Below are positions 1-7,879 of a stretch of 19,097 nucleotides of DNA, piece by piece. Both the position numbers and the translations under genes were made by a program. A model generated the notes under the pieces. It ran no database searches, was not told the origin of the DNA, and saw only the letters and a program-made list of their open reading frames with translations. The first letter of the stretch is position 1; each line of letters starts with the position of its first letter. Location of the stretch: positions 1 through 19,097 of the forward strand of contig JBBRLU010000017.1 in NCBI GenBank assembly GCA_038231175.1. The letters run 5' to 3'. Source of the stretch: UBA4729 sp038231175 (GTDB taxonomy: Bacteria; Patescibacteriota; Saccharimonadia; Saccharimonadales; UBA4665).

Positions 1-273
1 GAGATGGCCACCAAAGACGACCTCGCCAACATGGCCACCAAAGACGACCTCGCCAACATGGCAACCAAGGAGGACCTGGCCAACATACGCAGTGAGATGG
101 CCACCAAAGACGACCTTGTCGAGATCCGCCAAGAGATGCATGCCGGCTTTAACAGCTTGATCGGACAACTTTCTGAGCTGGACTTAAAAGTCGACACGAT
201 CGCCGATGCGCAGGCCGAAACATATCAAGACCATGAACAACGCATTACTCGACTTGAAAAACGTACTGCTTAA
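1..273 (+). CDS. Coiled-coil protein with MATKDDLAN repeats (5' end cut off)
   Basis: This is the C-terminal part of a small, charged, helical protein. The first visible ATG is at 4, but it belongs to a repeat unit and the frame is open to base 1 (a Glu codon precedes it), so the true start probably lies upstream. Nine-residue units of the type MATKDDLAN occur three times in a row and once more after a four-residue IRSE spacer. The rest (about residues 45-89) has heptad-like hydrophobic spacing, ends in a charged helix (EQRITRLEKRTA), and looks like a coiled coil. There is no signal peptide, membrane segment or catalytic motif in the visible part. Similar short coiled-coil proteins are widespread and mostly uncharacterised, so I assign no function. 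It ends 54 nt before the 3' end of the oppositely oriented tRNA. Confidence 0.7.
   Translation, partial: EMATKDDLANMATKDDLANMATKEDLANIRSEMATKDDLVEIRQEMHAGFNSLIGQLSELDLKVDTIADAQAETYQDHEQRITRLEKRTA
4..123 (+). repeat. Tandem 27-nt coding repeat
   Basis: Four copies of a 27-nt unit begin at 4, 31, 58 and 97; a 12-nt insert (85-96) separates copies three and four. Copies 1 and 2 are identical at DNA level. Copy 3 has several third-position changes and copy 4 differs only near its end. The same 23-nt string starts at both 1 and 94. Every unit keeps the reading frame. This fits recent in-frame duplication and possible copy-number variation between strains. Confidence 0.85.
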
Positions 274-295
274 ATCTATCAGATAAGTAGTACCG

Positions 296-313
296 AAACC
301 CTGACACGGTTTT
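296..313 (+). terminator. Weak hairpin between coiled-coil gene and tRNA
   Basis: AAACC and GGTTT flank a 7-nt loop and are followed by a short T run (TTTT at 310-313). It lies 23 nt after the stop of the coiled-coil gene and just past the 3' end of the tRNA on the other strand, so it could act in either direction. The stem is only 5 bp, so this is a weak call. Confidence 0.3.
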
Positions 314-326
314 AGTAGCAGTCATC

Positions 327-416
327 TGGCGGAGGGAGAGGGATTTGAACCCTCGAAGGAGTTACCCCCTTACCACCTTTCCAAGATGGCGCACTAGGCC
401 ACTATGCGACCCCTCC
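327..416 (-). tRNA. tRNA-Ser (anticodon GGA), CCA encoded
   Basis: Read on the minus strand, the gene folds as a class II tRNA of 90 nt including an encoded CCA (327-329). The acceptor arm GGAGGGG pairs with TCCCTCC, with one G-U at the base, and the discriminator is G. The anticodon stem CCATC/GGTGG encloses the loop TTGGAAA, giving anticodon GGA, which reads UCC and UCU. A long variable arm, as expected for serine, precedes a T arm GAGGG-TTCAAAT-CCCTC. The discriminator G and long variable arm both support serine. Confidence 0.95.
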
Positions 417-426
417 GTGCTCGGCT

Positions 427-432
427 ATTATA
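427..432 (-). promoter_or_regulatory. -10 element of the tRNA-Ser promoter
   Basis: A perfect TATAAT on the minus strand ends 10 nt before the mature tRNA 5' end, so transcription should start only a few bases upstream of the tRNA. The -35 region is poor (TTTTAG with an 18-nt spacer). Confidence 0.65.
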
Positions 433-503
433 CCCTATCTTGACATGGGGCTAAAATTACATCATTAGTTGCTTGCGGCAGACTGCTTACCGGAGGTACA
501 CTA

Positions 504-1406
504 GTGTGGACTATGGCCCTGATTGAACTGAAAGAAGTGAGTAAAGTTTACGGTTTTGGCGATGCCAGCACCCTGGCGCTCGACGAAGCCACCCTGACTA
601 TCGAAAAGGGTGAGTTCGTGGCGATCATGGGCCCCAGCGGTTCGGGTAAGAGTACGCTGATGAACGTCATCGGTCTGCTCGACCGGCCGAGTCACGGTAG
701 TTTTCAACTCGATGGACGCTCAGTCGCCAAGCTGCGACCAAACCAGGCGGCCAAGGTGCGGCGTGACACCATCGGCTTTATTTTCCAGTCATTCAATCTG
801 TTACCACGCTTGAGTGTCTTAGAAAATGTGGCACTGCCGCTGGCTTATAAGGGTCTCAGCTTGTCGCGCCGGCTGAAGCAGGCCAGCAATATGCTGGAGC
901 GCGTCGGCATCCAGAACCGTGAGTATTTCCTGCCCAGCCAGCTCAGTGGCGGTCAGGCCCAGTGTGCCGCAATCGCTCGGGCCCTGGTTAATAATCCGAA
1001 GCTGATCATAGCCGACGAGCCGACCGGTAACCTCGACAGCGCCGCTTCGCGGCTGGTCATGGAGCTGCTGGCCGAGATTCACAAAACCGGTAACACCATC
1101 CTGTTCGTGACGCACAACCCGGAGCTGACGCGCTACGCCACGCGGGTGGTCTATATGCACGATGGCAGCATTATCCATGACGAGAAGACTGCCCTTGGTC
1201 AGGTAGCGGCCACCGCCCGCAAGGTGCTGTACACCCTGGGCACGACTAGCGAAGAAGATGATTTAGCCGGCGTCTCGGCCCTGATGATGGCGCTACCCAA
1301 CAAGCCGGCTGCTCGGGCGCCGCGCAAGGCCGGTAAACCGCGGACTGCCAAGTCGACGGTTCGGCGTAAACCAAAAGCCAGCAAAGAAACTGGAGCGTCC
1401 AGATGA
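504..1406 (+). CDS. MacB/LolD-type ABC exporter ATPase with basic C-terminal tail
   Basis: Cytoplasmic ATPase that powers the FtsX/MacB-type permease encoded next. It has a Walker A (GPSGSGKS, residues 43-50), Q-loop Gln95, signature LSGGQ (147-151), Walker B LIIADE (167-172) followed by PTGNLD, and switch His204. This is the MacB/LolD subclass, used for export or mechanotransmission rather than import. GTG at 504 is chosen because GGAGG at 492-496 sits 7 nt upstream; ATG at 513 would be 16 nt away. Two oddities stand out. First, the residue after LSGGQxQ is Cys (LSGGQAQC), where Arg is nearly invariant. Second, about 70 residues follow the ABC domain, ending in a Lys/Arg/Pro/Ala-rich tail (270-300). 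A TTGACA at 440-445 could be its -35, but no good -10 follows. The stop overlaps the permease start (ATGA). Confidence 0.93.
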   Translation: MWTMALIELKEVSKVYGFGDASTLALDEATLTIEKGEFVAIMGPSGSGKSTLMNVIGLLDRPSHGSFQLDGRSVAKLRPNQAAKVRRDTIGFIFQSFNLLPRLSVLENVALPLAYKGLSLSRRLKQASNMLERVGIQNREYFLPSQLSGGQAQCAAIARALVNNPKLIIADEPTGNLDSAASRLVMELLAEIHKTGNTILFVTHNPELTRYATRVVYMHDGSIIHDEKTALGQVAATARKVLYTLGTTSEEDDLAGVSALMMALPNKPAARAPRKAGKPRTAKSTVRRKPKASKETGASR

Positions 1407-2641
1407 AGTCCCTGACCCGCGGCCACCTCAAGGCCGGCCTGGACTCAGTCCGCGGTGCCAAGTGGCGCAACTTTTGGACGATGCTCGGTATTATCATCGG
1501 CGTCGCCTCGGTCATCACCATCGTCAGTATCGGTGAGGGCGTCAAACAGCAGATCAGCCACCAGATCAATCACGCCAGCAAGAACCTGATTACGATACGT
1601 CCGGGCACGATGCGTGCCGCCAATGCTCACAATACCAGCGATTTTAGCGTCTTGTCAGGTCTCAGTATTACCGGCTCGTTGCAGGATTCCGATCTCAAGG
1701 CTGTCATGAACACCAAGGGCGTCAGCGCCGCGGCGCCGCTGGCAATCATCGACGCCGATGTCAGTAGCGAGCGCGGCAGTTTTAAGAACGGCTTTATCAT
1801 CGGCACCACGGCCGACCTACCGGTCCTGATCAATCAAACCATGGCTTACGGCGACTTCTTGTCCAAGGACGATGAGGGCATGAATGTGGCGGTGCTTGGT
1901 AGGGCTGTGGCCCAGAACTTATTTAACAGCGATGTCCCGCTCGGTCATACCTTCAAACTGCACGGCCAGGAATTCATCGTGCGCGGTGTTTTTAACGATT
2001 TCGGCAGCACGCCGTTGTCTGAAGACGCTAACTATAACAGCTCGATCTTTATTCCATATGACGTCGCCCAACGCCTGACCCAGAATACGGCGGCGGTCTA
2101 TGAAATATTAGCCACGACGGCTAGTGCGCCGGCCGTCGAGCCGACGATATCGCGCCTGCAGCAGTCGCTGTCGGCGTCACACGGTGGTCAGAATAACTTC
2201 AGCGTCCAGAAGGCCGATCAAGCGGTGGCACAACGCAGTAACGTCTTGTCGCTGCTAACCAACCTGATCAGCGGCGTGGCCGCCATTTCGCTGCTGGTCG
2301 GCGGCATCGGTATCATGAACGTCATGTTGGTCAGTGTCGCCGAACGGATGCACGAGATCGGTATCCGCAAAGCTATCGGTGCCACTAATCGCCAGATCCT
2401 CAGCCAATTCATGATCGAGTCCAGCCTGTTGAGCGTGACCGGTGGCATCTTAGGCATCATCGTCGCCTTCGTGCTCGACGGGGTGATGCGTTTTACGACT
2501 AATCTGCGGCCGGTCATCAGCTGGCAGGTCGTGCTGCTGGCTTTCGGCGTATCGCTGGTCGTTGGTATCTTATTCGGTACGATTCCGGCCTTGAAAGCTG
2601 CCCGCAAAGACCCGATCGAAGCCCTCCGTTCGCAGTTGTAG
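1403..2641 (+). CDS. MacB-type ABC permease (MacB_PCD + FtsX domains)
   Basis: Inner-membrane partner of the preceding ATPase. The layout is typical of MacB: one N-terminal membrane helix (about residues 24-45), a large extracytoplasmic domain (about 46-285), then three helices (about 290-315, 335-360, 374-396). The conserved family segments GGIGIMNVMLVSV and ERMHEIGIRKAIGAT, and the C-terminal PALKAARKDPIEALR, are all present. Its ATG overlaps the ATPase TGA, and GGAG at 1392-1395 serves as ribosome site, so the two are translationally coupled. No MacA-like adaptor gene is adjacent. The substrate is unknown; peptides, lipoproteins or toxic small molecules are all possible. The gene ends 3 nt from the stop of the convergent transporter gene. 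Confidence 0.93.
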   Translation: MKSLTRGHLKAGLDSVRGAKWRNFWTMLGIIIGVASVITIVSIGEGVKQQISHQINHASKNLITIRPGTMRAANAHNTSDFSVLSGLSITGSLQDSDLKAVMNTKGVSAAAPLAIIDADVSSERGSFKNGFIIGTTADLPVLINQTMAYGDFLSKDDEGMNVAVLGRAVAQNLFNSDVPLGHTFKLHGQEFIVRGVFNDFGSTPLSEDANYNSSIFIPYDVAQRLTQNTAAVYEILATTASAPAVEPTISRLQQSLSASHGGQNNFSVQKADQAVAQRSNVLSLLTNLISGVAAISLLVGGIGIMNVMLVSVAERMHEIGIRKAIGATNRQILSQFMIESSLLSVTGGILGIIVAFVLDGVMRFTTNLRPVISWQVVLLAFGVSLVVGILFGTIPALKAARKDPIEALRSQL

Positions 2642-2644
2642 AGA

Positions 2645-4021
2645 CTACGCCACCAGGCTGTAGACAGCGGCGATGCCCGCCAGTGACATCAGTAACACCA
2701 CTCCCCAGCCGATCGTTTTTACGAAACGGCCGTTGACCCATTCACCCATGATCCGTTTATTACTGGACAGTAACAAGATGAGTGTCAGGACGACCGGAGC
2801 GACAATGCCGTTAGCGACGGCCGAGTAAATCAGTGCCTTGATAGGGTTGATGCCCAGAAAATTGATGCCCAGACCGACCAGCATCGAAATGATGATCACC
2901 CCGTAAAAGGTGTAGGCGTCTTTCAGCTTGTTATTCAAGCCTTGGCGGCGGCCCAGAGCCTCGCTGATGGCGTAACTGCTGGAGCCGGCCAAGACCGGTA
3001 TCGCCAGTAGGCCGGTACCGACGATACCGATAGCGAACAGATAGTAGGTGGCGTTACCGGCAAACGGTCGCAAGGCCTGGGCGGCCTGGGCGGCGGTGGT
3101 GATGTTGGTCATGCCGTGGGCAAACAAGACGCTGCCGCAGGCGGCGATAATGAAGAACATCACCAGGTTGGACAGCAGCATACCCGCCCAGACGTCGATA
3201 CGCATCTTTTTCATGGCCCCGGCGTCACTGCCCAGCCGAGACTTGATGGTAGTCTGGCCGACGGCGATCTCTTCCTCGACTTCCTGCGAAGTCTGCCAAA
3301 AAAACAAATAGGGCGAGATAGTCGTACCAAGGATGGCGCAGATCAGCAGCAGCTGCTCCTTACCGAGCTGCACGCTCGGCACGAAGGTGTGCTGGAGGAC
3401 ATCGGACCACTGCGGGTGGGCTAAGATCGCCGACAAGATGTAGGCTAGTAAGACCAAGGCCAGATATTTGAGATAACGGGCGTAACGCACGTACGGCGTA
3501 AAAATCTGAAGACCCATCATGACTAGTGTAAAGCCGACCACCAAAGCGCTAAAACTGATCTTGGGCAGGACCAACTGAGTGGCCGAAGCCATGGCACCGA
3601 TATCAGCGCCGATGTTGAAGGCGTTAGCCGCGAATAACAGTAAGGTGCTGACGTAGAGCACCCGCCGTGAAAAGTGACGCCGGATATTGCCGGCCAGTCC
3701 CCGCCCCGTCACCAAACCGATCCGGGCGCACATCTCCTGGACGATCGCCATCAGCGGAAAGGTGGCCACCGACAGCCAGATTAAACCAAAACCATATTGG
3801 GCGCCGGTCTGGGAGTAGGTGGCGATACCGGAGGGGTCATCGTCGGAAGCGCCGGTCGTTAAGCCGGGACCGAGCAGGAACCAAAAGTTGCGGGCCCGGG
3901 TGATCGGGCTCTGGCCACCGCTATAGGGCATATTCTTGACTAACTTCTGACTACCCTGGATGCTGAGCTCAAGGGCTTCGGCCGGTGCATCAATTATCTT
4001 CTCGACGATGTTTCTTTTCAT
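2645..4021 (-). CDS. NRAMP-family metal ion transporter with atypical metal-site motifs
   Basis: Integral membrane protein of 458 residues with about 11 hydrophobic helices and the NRAMP fold signature in helix 1 (GPGLTTGASDDDPSGIATYS, residues 51-70). In canonical Mn/Fe NRAMPs helix 1 carries DPGN and helix 6 carries an A-x-x-M-P-H-type motif. Here helix 1 reads DPSG (Asp62 kept, Asn replaced by Gly65). Helix 6 reads TTISPYLFFW, with Ser236 where the metal-binding Met normally sits and Tyr238 for His. A charged EVEEE stretch follows helix 6. Loss of the soft Met ligand is known from NRAMP-related Mg2+ transporters, so Mn2+ selectivity should not be assumed. The gene is last in the minus-strand block but has its own promoter. 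Confidence 0.88.
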   Translation of the reverse strand: MKRNIVEKIIDAPAEALELSIQGSQKLVKNMPYSGGQSPITRARNFWFLLGPGLTTGASDDDPSGIATYSQTGAQYGFGLIWLSVATFPLMAIVQEMCARIGLVTGRGLAGNIRRHFSRRVLYVSTLLLFAANAFNIGADIGAMASATQLVLPKISFSALVVGFTLVMMGLQIFTPYVRYARYLKYLALVLLAYILSAILAHPQWSDVLQHTFVPSVQLGKEQLLLICAILGTTISPYLFFWQTSQEVEEEIAVGQTTIKSRLGSDAGAMKKMRIDVWAGMLLSNLVMFFIIAACGSVLFAHGMTNITTAAQAAQALRPFAGNATYYLFAIGIVGTGLLAIPVLAGSSSYAISEALGRRQGLNNKLKDAYTFYGVIIISMLVGLGINFLGINPIKALIYSAVANGIVAPVVLTLILLLSSNKRIMGEWVNGRFVKTIGWGVVLLMSLAGIAAVYSLVA

Positions 4022-4030
4022 GTTTCCTAC

Positions 4031-4059
4031 AGTTTAAAATCCTAATGGCTATTTGTCAA
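4031..4059 (-). promoter_or_regulatory. Promoter of the NRAMP-like gene
   Basis: On the minus strand a perfect TTGACA (4054-4059) is followed after 17 nt by TAAACT (4031-4036). The ATG lies 9 nt past the -10, so the leader would be only about 3 nt. AGGA lies too close to the ATG to be a good ribosome site. Confidence 0.65.
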
Positions 4060-4073
4060 TCCAGCGGCCTCGG

Positions 4074-5243
4074 TTATTCGGCACAGCTGCCGGTGCCGAC
4101 AATACTATTACGCTTGATCGCCTGGTGGAAATCGTTCTGGACCTGATTGGCCGTTAAGGCGTAGCCGACGTGGTCGTAGGCGGTCGACTGGGCAAAGACC
4201 ACTCCGATAACCGATCCGTCCTCGGCGACGACCGGCCCGCCGGAATTACCGGGGATGATGTCGGCCTGTAATTCATAGATCTCACGGCTAGTGACGCCGC
4301 GGCCATAAATGTTGCGCCCGCGGGCTACGAAACTGTCGGTCACGGCCGCCGGGTTGGCACTGAAGCCGCCACCACCCGGATAACCCAGGACGGCGGCCGT
4401 CGTCCCGTGCGCCGCCGTGGCAGTGTCAAAACGGAGGACCGGCCCCGCCAGGTTGGAGGCCCGTAAGATGGCAAAGTCGAGGTCCGGGTTGAACCAGATG
4501 ACCGAGGCCGTATGGGTACCGTTGGCGTCTTGGATGTACGGCTTCTTAATGCCGGACACGACGTGGGCGTTGGTGGCGACCATGCCCGGTGCCACCAGAA
4601 AGCCACTACCCTCGACGACGCCACCACAGCCCTGTCCCTCGATCTTGACCACCGCGGCCTTATCGCGGCTGACGGCCGGTAACAGACTGCCCAGATCGGG
4701 TATGGCCGTCACGCTATGGTTAAGGCTGGGCTCACCGCCGATAAAGACATTCGGGAAACCGTTGGGGTCGACCAAGCGGCTCAGACTGGCGATGATGTCC
4801 GGTGCCGGTGGCAGGACGCGGTCCAGTTTGGCGATTATCCGGGAGTCACCGATAGCCTGTTGGACGGTCGGTAGCGGCAAGCCGATGACCAGGCTGGAGC
4901 CAATCCAGACCGTCAGTAGAAAACTCAGAATGCTGAGCGCCGCACCCAAGCTGTTGTCGAAGGCATTGATCGGGCGCTGCAACGTCTTACGCTTCAGGGC
5001 CACGCCGCAGTATTCGCCGACCAGTAATAAGACCAGCGCGCTACCAACCGACGTAGCGATGGCGACGGCTGCCCGGCTGGGCGTGGTGTGGGCTAAATTA
5101 ATGGTGTAAGGCTGCAGCAGGCTGCCTAAGAATAGGCCGCCAAAAAAGCCGACCGATGAACAGGCCTGCCGGATAAAACCGATCTCACGCCCGCGGAAAA
5201 AGGCGCTGATCAGAAAAACGATGATAAATAAATCGAGTATCAT
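4074..5243 (-). CDS. MarP-like membrane serine protease (CvpA domain + trypsin-like domain)
   Basis: The N-terminal ~125 residues form four hydrophobic helices of the CvpA/colicin V production type. A trypsin-like (S1/HtrA-type) protease domain follows, expected outside the membrane. The catalytic triad is visible: His227 in ATNAHVV, Asp256 in NPDLDFAIL and Ser334 in PGNSGGP. Cys206, just before the protease core, and Cys387, near the C-terminus, are placed like the disulfide that activates mycobacterial MarP (Rv3671c), a periplasmic protease for acid and oxidative stress resistance. There is no PDZ domain. The start codon lies 6 nt after the zwf stop with no clear ribosome site, so coupling to zwf is likely. 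Confidence 0.9.
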   Translation of the reverse strand: MILDLFIIVFLISAFFRGREIGFIRQACSSVGFFGGLFLGSLLQPYTINLAHTTPSRAAVAIATSVGSALVLLLVGEYCGVALKRKTLQRPINAFDNSLGAALSILSFLLTVWIGSSLVIGLPLPTVQQAIGDSRIIAKLDRVLPPAPDIIASLSRLVDPNGFPNVFIGGEPSLNHSVTAIPDLGSLLPAVSRDKAAVVKIEGQGCGGVVEGSGFLVAPGMVATNAHVVSGIKKPYIQDANGTHTASVIWFNPDLDFAILRASNLAGPVLRFDTATAAHGTTAAVLGYPGGGGFSANPAAVTDSFVARGRNIYGRGVTSREIYELQADIIPGNSGGPVVAEDGSVIGVVFAQSTAYDHVGYALTANQVQNDFHQAIKRNSIVGTGSCAE

Positions 5244-5249
5244 CGTTGT

Positions 5250-6602
5250 TTAGTCGGAAGTTATGGTTGTCGGGTCTGTTCCAAGAGGATAGGTTGGAAC
5301 CGTTTTTGTACTATTTGACCAATCATCCAGCAGTGGTTGAATGACGCGCCAGGTTGCCAGGACTTCGGCGTCGCTTGAAAACAAGGAGCGGTCAGCCCGG
5401 ATGGCGTCCATCAGCACTCGTTCATAAGCATCAATATGCTGGTCGTCGGCAAATAATTTTTGATAATCAAAATTTAATTGGGCGTGGCTAAGATTATTCT
5501 CGAGGCCAGGTTGCTTGACCACCAGATCAAGCGTGATACCTTCGTTGGGTTGGATATGGAACGTCAGGTTGTTGCTGTCATGACCATGATTAGTGTTGAA
5601 GGATATCGTAATGCTGGTTTCTTTGGCCGCCAGACCCTTGCCGGTTTCCAGGACCAGATCGACGTTTCGCCAGCGTTCGGAACTGTGTTTCAGGTGAGTC
5701 CGGACAAACGTTTCGACAGTCGAATCGGGGTTGTCTACCTCGGAGCGATATTCAGCATACTGCGCCCGGGTGGTACGCGCCGGGTCGGCCGGGATCAGTT
5801 GTTCCAGAAAATATTGCTTAGTCCGATGAATCGATTCGCTATCGCTAGAATCTGGCAAGTCCATCAAGGTGATTGCTAAAAGCTGTAACAGATGGCTCTG
5901 AACGAGATCGCGCAGGGCGCCAGTCTTTTCGTAAAAATCAACCCGACCTTCAATACTGATTTTTTCATTGGCCCGAACTTCAACCTTACTAATATGCTCG
6001 GCACTCCACAAAGCTGCGAAGATCGGATTGTTGAGCCGAAAACTCAGTAAATTCTGAGCAGTTTCTTTCGCTAAATAATGGTCGATCCGATAAATCTGTT
6101 CTTCTTTAAAATGAGTCGTGATTAACTGGATCAAGTCTTGAGCCGATGAGAAATCATAGCCGAAAGGCTTTTCTAACAGCACCCTGGTGCGGTCGTCATG
6201 CATACCCTGCTCGCCCAACTGTTTAACGATCGGACCATAGGCGTCAGGTGGAATCGACATGTAAAACAATCGCTCACGCTTATCAGTGTCACCGGTTTCG
6301 AATGAATCGAGGTGATCTCTGAGTCGTATAAAATCTTCGGGTGCATCTGGCGAAAGTTTGAAAGCCTCTAGCGCCTGACGTAACTTCTGGATGCCATCAG
6401 GGTCGCAGACGTTGTCTTTCTCAAGAACACACAGTTCGACGCTACCAAGTAATCCGTCGATATCGAGCTCGTGGCGGCTAACGCCAATTATCTTTGTACC
6501 GTCCGGCATGATGTCGTGATTGAACAGTCGATACAAAGCCGGCAGTAATTTGCGCTTACTCAGGTCGCCAGTAATACCAAAAATGATGATGATGGGAGCC
6601 AT
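5250..6602 (-). CDS. zwf: Glucose-6-phosphate 1-dehydrogenase
   Basis: Catalyses oxidation of glucose 6-phosphate to 6-phosphogluconolactone with reduction of NAD(P)+, the entry step of the oxidative pentose-phosphate pathway. The N-terminal Rossmann motif GITGDLSKRK is at residues 9-18, EKPFG at 144-148, the substrate-binding signature RIDHYLAKE at 172-180 (family form RIDHYLGKE) and the likely catalytic His238 in LRDLVQSHLLQ. At 450 residues it is somewhat shorter than the ~490 typical of proteobacterial enzymes, with the shortening mainly outside the motifs. It is preceded by gdh (37 nt gap) and followed by the MarP-like gene (6 nt gap). The -10 lies directly before the ATG with no Shine-Dalgarno, so it is probably read from a leaderless mRNA. 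Confidence 0.95.
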   Translation of the reverse strand: MAPIIIIFGITGDLSKRKLLPALYRLFNHDIMPDGTKIIGVSRHELDIDGLLGSVELCVLEKDNVCDPDGIQKLRQALEAFKLSPDAPEDFIRLRDHLDSFETGDTDKRERLFYMSIPPDAYGPIVKQLGEQGMHDDRTRVLLEKPFGYDFSSAQDLIQLITTHFKEEQIYRIDHYLAKETAQNLLSFRLNNPIFAALWSAEHISKVEVRANEKISIEGRVDFYEKTGALRDLVQSHLLQLLAITLMDLPDSSDSESIHRTKQYFLEQLIPADPARTTRAQYAEYRSEVDNPDSTVETFVRTHLKHSSERWRNVDLVLETGKGLAAKETSITISFNTNHGHDSNNLTFHIQPNEGITLDLVVKQPGLENNLSHAQLNFDYQKLFADDQHIDAYERVLMDAIRADRSLFSSDAEVLATWRVIQPLLDDWSNSTKTVPTYPLGTDPTTITSD

Positions 6603-6615
6603 TACAATATTGTAA
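6602..6615 (-). promoter_or_regulatory. zwf -10 within a perfect palindrome
   Basis: TTACAATATTGTAA is a perfect 14-nt palindrome. On the minus strand its TACAAT (6609-6614) is 6 nt upstream of the zwf ATG, placing the predicted start of transcription on the A of ATG. The symmetry across -10 and start site could serve as a repressor or redox-regulator operator; that is inference. Confidence 0.6.
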
Positions 6616-6639
6616 CGCGTTTCAGGCCGGTTTCGCTAT

Positions 6640-7854
6640 TCATGCTAATCGTCGGAGGGCCGTTATGAAGGCGGCGGCGGTCAGGTCGACCTGTTCTTTG
6701 GTGGCTGTAGCTAACACGGTCTTCATGGCGCGGACCATGTACTCATTAAGCTGTTGGTTGACGTCGGCTTCGGTCCAGGTTTCGCCGGCTTTATTCTGCT
6801 GCCATTCGAAGTAGCTGACGATCACGCCGCCGGCATTGGCGATGATGTCCGGCAGGATTACTTTCCCGGCAGCAGTCAGATACTTATGCGCTGTCTCATT
6901 GATCGGACCATTAGCCATCTCGATGATGTATTTGGCCTTGACGGTCTTCATGTTAGTTTCGGTGACGGCGTCGCCCAGAGCTGCCAGTACCAGGATGTCG
7001 ACATCGATAGCCAGCAGCTCGTCGTTCGTCAGCTGGGTATAATCGGCGCTCTTGTGATCATTCAAGTAATCCTTGAAGCGGCCGCCGTCGGCCTTGTATG
7101 TCGCTAGCTGCTTCGCGTCCAGGCCGTCATCCGCCCGTAGTCCACTGGCTGAGTCGCTGGCTGCTACCAGTTTCCATTCCGGAAAGTCGTGTGCGGCAAC
7201 GGTTGCAAAAAAGGCGCCGACGTTGCCGTAGCCTTGAACGGCATAAGTAAGCGGTTTTCCGGTAAGATTTTCGGCAGCCATCAGCTCGCCAGTGGCAATG
7301 ACGCCCCCGCGACCGGTCGCGGCGTCACGTCCCAAGCTGCCGCCGTTAGCGATACTTTTGCCGGTAAAGCTGGCTTTGGAGGTGTCGTCAGTCAATCTGG
7401 AGTATTCGTCGACCATCCAATCGATAATCGTGGCGTCGGTGTTAACGTCCGGGGCCGGTACGTCGCTGTCGGGGCCGATATGATCGACCAGATTCTTGAC
7501 GTAAGCCCGGCTGAGTTCTTCGAGTTCGGCGCTATCAAGTTGTCGCGGGTCGACGGTTATGCCGCCCTTACCACCACCGAGCGGCAAACCGACGGCAGCG
7601 GTTTTGAAGCTCATCAGCGTCGCTAATGCCGTTACTTCATCCAACGACACTTCCGGATGAAATCTGATGCCGCCTTTGTAGGGGCCAAGCTTGCTACTGT
7701 GCTGCACACGGTAGGCCGGAAACTTTTTACCATTACTGAGTGTGATCTCGAAACTGTGCACGGCGTCTGTCTGTAATAGTTGCTCGATCCGGGCCTCGTC
7801 TAAACCGATCTTTCGAGCGGCGGTCGTTATGGTGGCGTGCGTGGTCTGTAACAT
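6640..7854 (-). CDS. gdhA: Glutamate dehydrogenase (Glu/Leu/Phe/Val dehydrogenase family)
   Basis: Interconverts glutamate and 2-oxoglutarate plus ammonia using NAD(P)H. The catalytic half shows GPYKGGIRFHP (57-67), MSFKTA with Lys84, GLPLGGGKGGI with the catalytic Lys96, and PAPDVNTD with Asp136. The dinucleotide fold carries GYGNVG (210-215). The length (404) is normal for the short hexameric type. Residues after strand 2 (ASDSAS) do not clearly settle NAD versus NADP preference. AAGGA lies 8 nt before the ATG, so unlike its neighbours this gene has a standard ribosome site. It starts 25 nt after pgl and ends 37 nt before zwf, linking nitrogen assimilation or glutamate use to NADPH supply. 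Substrate assignment to glutamate rather than leucine or valine rests on overall resemblance. Confidence 0.9.
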   Translation of the reverse strand: MLQTTHATITTAARKIGLDEARIEQLLQTDAVHSFEITLSNGKKFPAYRVQHSSKLGPYKGGIRFHPEVSLDEVTALATLMSFKTAAVGLPLGGGKGGITVDPRQLDSAELEELSRAYVKNLVDHIGPDSDVPAPDVNTDATIIDWMVDEYSRLTDDTSKASFTGKSIANGGSLGRDAATGRGGVIATGELMAAENLTGKPLTYAVQGYGNVGAFFATVAAHDFPEWKLVAASDSASGLRADDGLDAKQLATYKADGGRFKDYLNDHKSADYTQLTNDELLAIDVDILVLAALGDAVTETNMKTVKAKYIIEMANGPINETAHKYLTAAGKVILPDIIANAGGVIVSYFEWQQNKAGETWTEADVNQQLNEYMVRAMKTVLATATKEQVDLTAAAFITALRRLA

Positions 7855-7879
7855 GGCGAAGTTCCTTCAGATTAAATTA

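Noticed and set aside
440..469. Plus-strand TTGACA promoter for the first ABC operon
   Set aside because: The -35 is perfect, but hexamers at 16-18 nt spacing (CATTAG, ATTAGT) are poor -10 matches, so I did not list it as a feature.
4417..5109. Long plus-strand frame opposite the MarP-like gene
   Set aside because: Shadow of a gene with clear catalytic triad and membrane helices on the minus strand; the translated product has no domain features.
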